Assembly: GCA_029216955.1 (NCBI GenBank)
Contig: JANAVB010007000.1
Location: 1,999,118 to 2,063,117, forward strand
DNA: 64,000 bases
Source: Iris pallida
Lineage: Eukaryota > Streptophyta > Magnoliopsida > Asparagales > Iridaceae
Reading direction: 5' to 3'
The notes beneath the pieces are model-generated. The model had not been told where the DNA came from. It made no database searches and saw only the letters and a program-made list of their open reading frames with translations. Made by a program: the position numbers and the translations under genes. The stretch's first letter is position 1; the number at the start of each line of letters is the position of its first letter. This document shows positions 56,350-64,000 of this stretch, one piece after another.

Positions 56350-59300
56350 TGTCACCCCCAGTTTTTCAAATTTGGGGTATTTTTGTCATTTTCAAGTTTA
56401 ATAATATTTTAGGAATTTTATGTGATTTTATATGATTTTTAGGAATTTATTTGAGTCGGTTTGAATTTTATCCAATTCGGACCCAATTTGGAGACCCGGG
56501 TAGCCTGGACCCTAGTGGGACCCCCATACTAGCTGGGCTTAGCCCATGTACCATCATAAATAGGCTAGAAATTATTAACCTATTTTCCATGACTTAATTA
56601 GTCATTTTAGAGGCTTAATTAGTCGTTTAGAATCGAACCGAATCAAACCGAACCAACTCGAATTGGATTTGAACCCAAACCAAGCTTAAAGGGTTATGGG
56701 CTATTGGATCCCAACCCAATAGCCCTTGGAAGAGTGGCCGGCCATGTAAACCCCCCCTCCTCTCTTTCTTCTTCACTAAGTCACCCACTTCTTCTTCTTC
56801 CAAAATATCTTCTTCCTTCAAGCTCTCTCTCTCTCAATTAGGTTTGTCCATAACTCCTCCATTTAATTCTCCTTTTCATTTTTCTCAATTACATTAAATA
56901 TAGAGGATAACATTCTCTACACCTTGCCCCCTATTTGTAGGCTTCTCCCTAAAATTTTGATTAGTGTTTATTTAGAGTTTTGTAGATTAAATGGTATGTA
57001 TATATATATATATGTAAATATATATGTGTATATATGTATGTATGTATTATATGTATTTGTGTGTGTGTGTGTGTGTGTAGAGAGTGGTGGAAGTGAGAGA
57101 ATGGTGGTGGTGGTGTATGAGTGAGAGTAGTGGTGGAGTTGTCATGTGTGTGTGTGTGTGTATGTGGTTATATACATATACATAAGTATTATATATGGTT
57201 GTGTGTATATATATGTATTTATATGTGTGTGTGTGTTTATATGTATACGTGGTCGTGTGTGTGTGTTATATATATAGGTAGAGGGATGGATAGATATATA
57301 TATATATATATATGTATATATAGATAGAGATATATATAGGATTGATATGTATATACATAGAGGGTCGAGAGGGAAAGAAGTAGTGCCAGCAGCAGCAGCT
57401 GCAGGACTGCAGCAGCAGCAGCAGTCTTAAGCAGTAGCAGCAGCAGCTTAAGCAGTAGGAGGGGCAGCGTAGGGGCAGCCATAGCAGGATTTGGACTGCC
57501 ACAGTGGCGGCAGTCCTAGTTCTGCCAGGAACACAACAGCCCCCCCTCTATGGCCTTAAGCCTAAACCCCCCCCCCCCCTTTTCACCTAGTATATATATA
57601 TATATATAGATATATATATAAGTAATATATATGGTTGGAATCGTAGAGAAGAGTAGAAAAAGATTATGAAATGAGAAATTAGAAAAGGATTTGAGGTTGG
57701 GAGGAAAGATTGAAAGAAGTTGGAAGAATAGGAAAAAGGCTAGAATAGAAAAGGGGAAAAACCGAGTTAGAGGGCGAAACGGAGTTCGGAGTATCCGATT
57801 GAGTTGAAACTTGGCGTGGGGTATGAATACGTGATTTAGATTTTGCGGGTAAGCTCCCGGGTGGAAATCGGGGTCGTAGGGCGCCGGTATCGCGCCGTGT
57901 CAGCGCGTATCTCAAAATACTTGAGATATCTGCAACGGGCCGTATCGTGGACTGGATGCCCGCGTTACCCAAGTATTTTGGTAGATATTATATGTATAGG
58001 ATAGTACCATACTACCCTAGGGAGATCGGGTCAAAATAACGAGCGTAGGTGGGTTAACTAGCTAGTCGCCGAAGGGTAAAATTTGGCCTTTTTAAGGCTA
58101 AAATAGGAATTTGGCCTACGGCCGAGAAATTGAGTTTGAAGTCCAAGATGGACTTCGATATAGGTTGTATAGGTTGGTAATGGATAGAAATAGTCGTCTA
58201 AACCTAGTTTTGACTCCGGTTGACCACGGTTGACTTTTTAGGCTAAAAGTCAACTAAGGGTCAACACTTTACCCAATTTGGTCCCAAATTCCATCCAACT
58301 TGGACCGTTGACTAAAAATCAACTATTAGTCACCAGTGACCTAGAGTTGACCTAGTGTTGACCTCGAGTTGACCAGAATTGACCCGTTGACCAAAAGTCA
58401 ACGTTAAACCAGTTTTTGACCTAGATTGATCCGGTTTAACTTCTAATGTTCTCCCATGACCAAGATTGACCCGACTAGGCATGTCTTGACCTAGGATGAC
58501 TAAATAGGGTTTATTTTGATTTAACTTTACTTCCTGAACTTAGTATTGATACGTCTTGTTCTCTATAGGTCCTCGAGACGCTGCATTTGCTCCGATTGAC
58601 GTACCATATCATATTTCAGGCGAGTACATTCTCTGACACTTTTCCAATTTATGCTGACTGATATAATCCATGTAATTAGTGTAGATATGCTTGTTCTCGA
58701 CACATTGGTCACACGGGTTGGTATTCATGGATCCCGACATGAGGTGTTATTCCTTGTTGTCTTGGTATGTCTTGTGCAAGCCCCCTTGTAGTTCTTGTGC
58801 AGTACATGGACGCCGATTCTCGAGGAGACTAGCTCCCTTCTCGTAGAATCCCGTGTCGTGACGTGTCTTGTTTGGATCCACTCTACCAGTCGGGGACGGG
58901 AAGTATTAGTGTAGACATGTGGTCATTATCCATCTTGTTACTCTTGTAGACCTTGTGAGTGTTAATCATACACTCCACGTATGATTAACCAGGCCAGTAG
59001 ACCTTGTGCAAGACCCAAGCCGGCCACATGTTGTAGCTAGTATTCACACACCTAGATATATGATTCTCGATTCTTGTACATGCCATGATCAGTTTACTTG
59101 CCTTATTCTAGCTTCAGTTTTACAGCTTACCTTGCCATGATTCTCACATGTACATTCCATGATTTTCTTGTATATACTCTCTATTTACAGATTATAGCTT
59201 TTGTCATATCTTGTGAAATGTTGTTAGTGGATTGTACTCGTTCCATCCTGACAGGATATGTTGAAAATATTACAGATGCAGATGAGGGAGACTACTGTAC

Positions 59301-59760
59301 CTACTACGGTCCGGATGACGTAGTGGGAATAGACTTGGAGACTTTGGTCCAGCAGGGGTTAGCTCCGCCTGACGAGACCCTACCCATTACTTAGTTAGTG
59401 TAGGTCTTTTGTACTGGACATTGTCTCCAGCTACTTTTGAGACTGTATTACATTTTGGACTGTACTAGAGACTTGGACTGTATATATTCTTTGTGTCTGG
59501 ACTTGACAGGTTATTATTATTTTATCGTCTTGTTGTCTTTACATTTCAGTCTTTACTTTGTTATCTTAGAGTCGTGATTGAGTACTCGTATATATATTCA
59601 TTGCTTGTCCTCCGTTCGGAGTTGACCATGGACTTGACAGGTTTTGTTATATATATAAACTGTTTAGAAGTAGAAAATCCACAGCGTTCCACGCCGATTT
59701 TTCGGTGAGGGCTGGGCGTTGTCGCGTCACGTGCCCTTTTAGCGGGTGCGGGTCGTGACA
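56350..59760 (+). repeat. 3' LTR of element C
   Basis: 3411 bases, the pair of 47747-51169, with only scattered changes and microsatellite length differences (C-run 13 versus 17). It ends GGTCGTGACA. Confidence 0.95.
58208..58492. repeat. TTGAC(C) cluster in element C 3' LTR
   Basis: Pair of the cluster at 49612-49896, with one or two substitutions. Confidence 0.7.
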
Positions 59761-60500
59761 ACCTCCCCCTCACGTCCAACACCCGCTGTGAGGCATGTTC
59801 CCAAACGCAGAACCTTCGTCCGAACCATAATAAGGTTCCAGCTCTCTGAATGTAACGTCCATGCTTACAAACAGCTTCCTTCAACCGGGCTCCAGCATAC
59901 GTAACCCTTCTGTGTCCCGGTGTACCCAACAAAGACATACTTAACTGCTCGAGGATCTAGCTTACCAACGCCAGGCCTGTTATCGTGGACGAAGCATACG
60001 CAACCAATACTTTTGGAACGGTGTACGCAGTTGTCCCCGTAAGCATTTCCAAAGGCGTCTTCCAGTTCAGTAATTGAGAGGACATCCGTTGATGAGATAA
60101 GAGGCTGTCAAGACAGCCTGCCCCCACAAAAATTTAGGGACATTCATAGCCAGCATCATTGTCCGAGCTACCTCCAGCAGGTGCCTATTCTTTCGTTCGG
60201 CAACACCATTTTGAGCCGGGTATATGTACAAGAGGTTTGATGCAGTATACCATGAGAGGATAAATACGCAGCAAACCTCTTATGGGTATATTCCGTCCCA
60301 TTATCCGACCGGAAACACTTAATACGAGCATTATACTGTGTCTTTACCCGTTGATGGAGGCTTTAAAATGCCTCAAAAATATCACTTTTATTCTTCAGCA
60401 GGTAGACCCACGTTACGCGGGTAGAGCAGTCAATAAATAACAAACCATCTATAACCGTTAACACCGTTTGTAGGACAAGGGTCCCACACATCGGAATGAA
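59761..60500 (-). pseudogene. int: Copia integrase fragment
   Basis: Scattered across frames on the minus strand are the integrase core motifs CSTRVTWVYLLKNKSDIF, then FRSDNGTEYTHKRF and the region before YLINRMSS. Frameshifts and stops are frequent. The catalytic Asp of SDNG is visible near 60310. It is cut at 59761. Confidence 0.75.
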
Positions 60501-60767
60501 TCATACAAAAGCAGCAGAACATCGATGCCCAGAACTCACATAGGAGCTTCTGGTATGTTTCCCCAACTCACAAGCATCACAAACTAACAACTCTTTATTT
60601 GTTTTTTGATATAAGGATGGATACAGTCGACTAATAACGGGAAAAGAAGAATGTCCTACACGCTGATGGTGGAGGAGCAGCTCGGCTTCGACACTTCGAC
60701 TTCGGACTTCCGGTTGTGCGTTTGCAACCAAAGATGCCAGTGCTCTATCCAGACCGTTCCTGTCCAA
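60501..60767 (-). pseudogene. Copia pre-integrase (HHCC) segment
   Basis: LLHHQRVGHSSFPVISRLYP followed by VCDACELGKHTRSSY is the zinc-binding domain that precedes Copia integrase. His and Cys residues are all present. Confidence 0.85.
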
Positions 60768-60780
60768 GTACCATAGACCC

Positions 60781-61425
60781 TTATGCCATGTGCCAGTGCC
60801 TAGTCGTCCCCCGTTCCTTTCTCTGAAAAGTTACCTTAGGAATATCAAAGGAAACAATACAGTTTAGATCAAGGATAATGGCGCTAATGGATATAAGATT
60901 GACAGGAAAGGAAGGAGCATGTAAGACATTAGATAGAGTGATGGAAGGAGTGCAATCAACAGTGCCTTTACCCGTAACAGGCCTGGAGGTACCATCAGCA
61001 GTCTGAATGCTTTCTGGAGGCGTTAGAGTAGAGTATTCCCGGAACTCACCTCGGGACCCCGTGACATGGCAAGATGCCCCAGAGTCCATAATCCAAGCTG
61101 GCTGAGAGACAGATACAAGAGCACGCGGAGGTATACCGGCACTGGTTTGGGAGAAGTAAGTGCAGTAATCTCCTGTAGTGGACGGCGCCCCAGGAATGAC
61201 TTGTCGTTCACCAGAACCAAGCTTTGAGCCGCGCATCTTCTCGAGAACTTCTCTCTCAAATAGAGTGATGTCCGCCAGCTGATTGTCCCCACCTTCATCC
61301 GCCAGATGCGTCTTGTTGCCTCCAGAGTAGTGTCCCTTCCACCACTGTAGCTGTCTCGACCACCTCATCGTCCACCGCGACCACGGCCCCGACCATTCGA
61401 GGGAGTCCGTGTCGGTTTTGGGCAA
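60781..61425 (-). pseudogene. pro: Copia protease
   Basis: WIMDSGASCHVTG (about 61096-61058) is the Copia aspartic protease active site; SNVLHAPSFPVNLISIS follows. The N-terminal part of this frame is not the true gag frame, since the zinc knuckle is read in another frame at 61365-61655. Confidence 0.85.
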
Positions 61426-62318
61426 AAGCGGATGTAATGCCCTGTGTCACCACAGTTGTGGCAAACGCCTCCCGTAGAAGGAGACTGTGTAAAAGTGGCA
61501 AGAGCAGATGTGTCAACTCCGGCCTGCTCTCCCTGGGAGATACCCTTGGTAGGCATCAGCTTCAACCGTGCTTCTTCTTGTGCCATGGCAGCTATGACGT
61601 CTTCTAATGTCGGCAGCTGCGGTTTGTGCGAGAAGTACATTCCTCCGTTGCTCAAATGAAGGGTTGAGCCCCTTCAAAAACTTCATCATTCGTTGCCGCG
61701 AGATATAATCCAGAAATTTTTGGAAATGTTTTGCAAAAGCCGGTTCAACCTGAGCATCCTCCATGCCAAGAGGATCATAATGGTCAAGATCAGACCAGTA
61801 CTTCTTCAACAAGGCAGCGTACTCAGAGATGGTACGATCGTCTTGGATTACCCGATCGAGCTCATCCTGCAGTTGGAAGACTCGTATGGGTTACCCGAAC
61901 CGGAGTACATGTCTTTCAATGTTCTCCAGATATCAGCAGCTCCCTCCATTGCTTCAACGTTACCCGACACTTGGTCGGTCAAAGAGGCTGTCAACCAACC
62001 AGCCACGACATTGTTGACAATGTCCCATACAGCAAACTCCTTCGAGGAGTGATCGACAGGGGCCTTGGTGTGGCCATCTACATAACCAACCAAGCCACGT
62101 CCCTTCAGCGTCCGCATCGCCTGCCGCGACCATTTCAAGTAGTTGGTCGTGCCTTCCAACTTCGTCTCCAGCTTGTCCAACTTCTCCATTTTGTACGGTG
62201 ACGGATCCACATCAGTATGGGTCACGCGTGGGGTTGCCTCCGGTGATCTCTTGGTCAGGAGATCCTCGACCAGGGCCTTCATTTCTTCTGCTGTCAACTT
62301 CCCATAGATGGAATCCAT
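61365..62318 (-). pseudogene. gag: Copia gag with zinc knuckle
   Basis: ATG at 62318 begins MDSIYGKLTAEEMKALVED. The UBN2-type Gag follows (LEGTTNYLKWSRQAMRTLKG, then AADIWRTLKDMYSG). Frame changes near 61860 and 61650 interrupt it. FLKGLNPSFEQRRNVLLAQ (about 61690-61634) and the CCHC knuckle CHNCGDTGHYIRFC (about 61458-61417) are still recognisable. Confidence 0.85.
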
Positions 62319-62689
62319 GACTTCTTCAACTGCAATCAGTGAGGTGCTGTTGTTTCCTGAGTCGTCTTCTTGTGAGTCGTCTTCGTCTTAGTCAGCTATC
62401 GAGGGAAAAAACAAAAACGAGATCCCTCACTGATATGTCGTAGTTTATACGACCAACTAGAACCGCGTTCGGACGGCTCAAGGATAACCAACGTAGTTGT
62501 GCCTCCTTGCATGAGACAAACCAGAGGTATACCAGCCGTACAGAAACGATTGTAAAGACAACGTTTCTGAGATACGAAAATCTAAAGAGATTTCGTATTC
62601 GTAGTAGAGCTTTTAAAAAGAAGGTACTGATTCTCGAGGCAACTACAGAGATCTTCTAAAGAGAAGGAAATCTTTTTTTTTTTTGGACG

Positions 62690-63115
62690 GCTAGGGTTAG
62701 GGTTAGGGTTTGGATGGGGCTGCTAGAGCTAGGGTTAGGGTTTTCATTGCAAGAGAGGCTAGGGTTAGGAGGGGGGCGGTAGGGTGCTGGCGGTGGCGGG
62801 AGTGGGGGGGGGGGGGGGGGAAGAGGGTGCTGGTCGGGGGGGGGGGGGGGGGGGAGGGGGGCGCTGCTGCTCCGGGGGGGGTCGGGGGGGACTGCACGGG
62901 GTGGGGGGTCGGGGGGGGGGGGTGGGGGGCGCTGCTCGGGGGGGGGGGTCGGGGGGGCGCTGCTGCTCGGGGGGGTCGGGAGGGTACTGTTCCGGGGGGG
63001 GGGTCGGAGGGGGGGGAGGCGCTGCTCCTGGGGGTGGTCGGGGGGGGTTTGGGGGGGGTCGGGAGGGGGTTTTGGGGTGGGGGGGCTGCTGGCTCGGGGG
63101 GGGGGGGGGATTCGG
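62690..63115. repeat. Telomere-like and extreme G-run tract in the Copia leader
   Basis: Several AGGGTTAGGG-type units (62692-62780) are followed by about 300 bases dominated by runs of 6-13 G, broken by TCGG, GCTGCTGCTC and similar words in a loose tandem pattern. The transcript of the Copia element would be C-rich here. Long-read or assembly slippage is possible. Confidence 0.8.
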
Positions 63116-63163
63116 CTAATTTTTTTTTTTTTTTTGTAGAGGGAGAGAGAGAGAGAGATTTAT

Positions 63164-63176
63164 GGCTCTGATACCA
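63164..63176 (-). promoter_or_regulatory. tRNA-Met primer binding site of the Copia element
   Basis: Minus strand TGGTATCAGAGCC lies directly next to the LTR end. It is the standard initiator tRNA-Met complement. Confidence 0.92.
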
Positions 63177-63301
63177 TGTTGAAATGAGTCTAATTTCTCA
63201 GATAATATTATTGAGGGCTACTGCCTACTACTTATAGAGGGTCCAACCCTCTTCATATTACATCTAACCGATGGGACTAAAGTCCCTTATTACTCTCAAC
63301 A
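63177..63301 (-). repeat. 5' LTR of the Copia element (125 bp)
   Basis: Read on the minus strand it runs TGTTGAGAGTAATAAGGGAC .. CATTTCAACA. The inner end is fixed by the primer site, the outer end by the TGTTGAG/CAACA symmetry. A CTATAAGTAG box lies inside. It is very short for a protein-coding element. Confidence 0.75.
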
Positions 63302-64000
63302 CTATGAGATAGCACAACAGTGGGGTGGTCAGAACCGTATTTGTCAAAGCAAGACTTCTCATCAAGCTTCCAGAAATCAACAATTTTCGATTGCCACATT
63401 CAATCAAACTTTTGAAAAGCTCGAATAATCGCTTCCTTTCTTGGAGCACGCGCTGATGTAAAATGCTCGGACAAGCGCCTGCGAACGTGCAGAACCTCAT
63501 TTTCTAAACATAAGACACGAGCACATATCTAGTTTACGAACTATCGTATCACCAATGTTATAAAAACGGATCGGACCGGCAGTTGGACCGGATCCAACCG
63601 GTTTAAGCCAAAAAATGCGGTTCGGTTCGGCTAAAATCGGATATTTTAAAGAACCATCGATTTTTTGTCAAAATTGGGTTCAACCGGTGAACCGGTCGAA
63701 CCGGTTCACAACTGAACCGGCCAATTTTGGTTAATTTCATTGTAAAAAAATTTAAATAAATATTATGTGAAATTTGGACATTTGATTATTATTTGGTTTT
63801 AATCGACCTTATAGTTGTAAAATTAAACCGAACTAACATACTTATGATCAAACCAAACTAAACCAAGAAGTAAATATGGATTTTACCTATTTGAACCAAA
63901 CTAAACCAAGTCTATTGAACTCCAATAGAACCTCGGTTGAACCCGTTGAACTCCGATCCGACCTATACAAAAAAAATTCGGTTCGATCATTGGTCTGGTT
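63302..64000. repeat. Spacer with ACCGGTT-rich degenerate repeats
   Basis: No gene. From about 63560 onward, words such as ACCGGTT, AACCGG, CGGTTCGG and AAACCAAACTAAACC recur in both orientations, as in common plant interspersed repeats of unclear class. Confidence 0.5.

Larger units (their letters stand above)
47747..59760 (+). mobile_element. Element C: nearly intact Tekay/Del-like chromovirus
   Basis: LTRs of 3423 and 3411 bases are nearly identical, so insertion was recent. The interior holds one unbroken gag-pol frame, a predicted small intron, a chromodomain exon and a canonical purine tract. Terminal bases are TGTCAC..GTGACA. There is no matching target duplication (CTCGG left, ACCTC right), and the flanks differ in kind: hAT gene left, Copia right. 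Confidence 0.94.
59761..63301 (-). mobile_element. Truncated minus-strand Ty1/Copia element
   Basis: From right to left: 125-base LTR, tRNA-Met primer site, G-rich leader, gag, zinc knuckle, protease, pre-integrase and integrase, ending abruptly at the LTR of element C. RT, RNase H and the 3' LTR are missing. Frame changes occur in gag and integrase. Confidence 0.88.

Noticed and set aside
47747..59760. A normal 5-bp target-site duplication for element C
   Set aside because: CTCGG and ACCTC do not match, and shifting the ends by a few bases does not produce one.
62710..63171. Glycine-rich open frames over the G-run tract
   Set aside because: They are a by-product of long G runs without stops; no protein signature.

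Overview
This window is nuclear DNA of a flowering plant, and almost all of it is nested LTR retrotransposons. The one clear host gene is an intact pectin methylesterase (42180-43859, minus strand). Its strongly GC-rich coding sequence fits a monocot better than most eudicots, but I cannot name the species. Nothing suggests bacterial or organellar DNA.

Layout: (1) 1-16923, a Ty3/Gypsy element of the Tat/Ogre type on the plus strand, with its 5' LTR cut by the window edge. It has a Gag with a very long N-terminal extension, protease, RT, two RNase H regions and integrase, all decayed. A separate gene lies on the opposite strand between integrase and the 3' LTR. That gene has its own TATA box, two predicted introns, a plant-mobile-domain-like region, a coiled-coil tail and a polyA signal. 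(2) 16924-32918, an old minus-strand Ty3/Gypsy element (element A; gag, start of protease, 5' LTR). The Tat element interrupts it on the left. In the middle it is split by element N (18170-29589), a non-coding element with two 5.04 kb LTRs, a 1.34 kb interior and a perfect CCCTG target-site duplication. (3) 32919-36195, AT-rich sequence with no recognisable gene. (4) 36196-40809, element B, a second non-coding LTR element (3.3 kb LTR, 657 bp interior). It abuts the 3' end of a Copia element (40810 to about 41662). (5) 41663-45480, the pectin methylesterase gene and its flanks. (6) 45481-47746, a decayed hAT-type transposase gene. (7) 47747-59760, element C, a nearly intact chromovirus (Tekay/Del-like) with 3.4 kb LTRs, one long gag-pol reading frame and a predicted 81-nt intron before the chromodomain exon. 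(8) 59761-63301, a truncated minus-strand Copia element with a 125 bp LTR, a tRNA-Met primer site and an extremely G-rich leader. (9) 63302-64000, no gene.

The most interesting system is in the Tat element. The short motif ATGCGGC (or its reverse, GCCGCAT) is repeated dozens of times. It occurs in the 5' coding region, in the predicted first intron and upstream promoter region of the antisense gene, and through the LTR U3, but is nearly absent from the pol body. An element that carries both an extra, independently promoted protein and arrays of a short motif around its own control regions resembles in layout the sequence-specific anti-silencing systems known from VANDAL transposons. The functional link here is inference.

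A second theme is that elements A, N, B and C share terminal signals: LTR ends, polypurine tract, and a CCCATGCAGGTC box just after the 5' LTR. They look like one clade in which N and B may be mobilised in trans by C-like partners.
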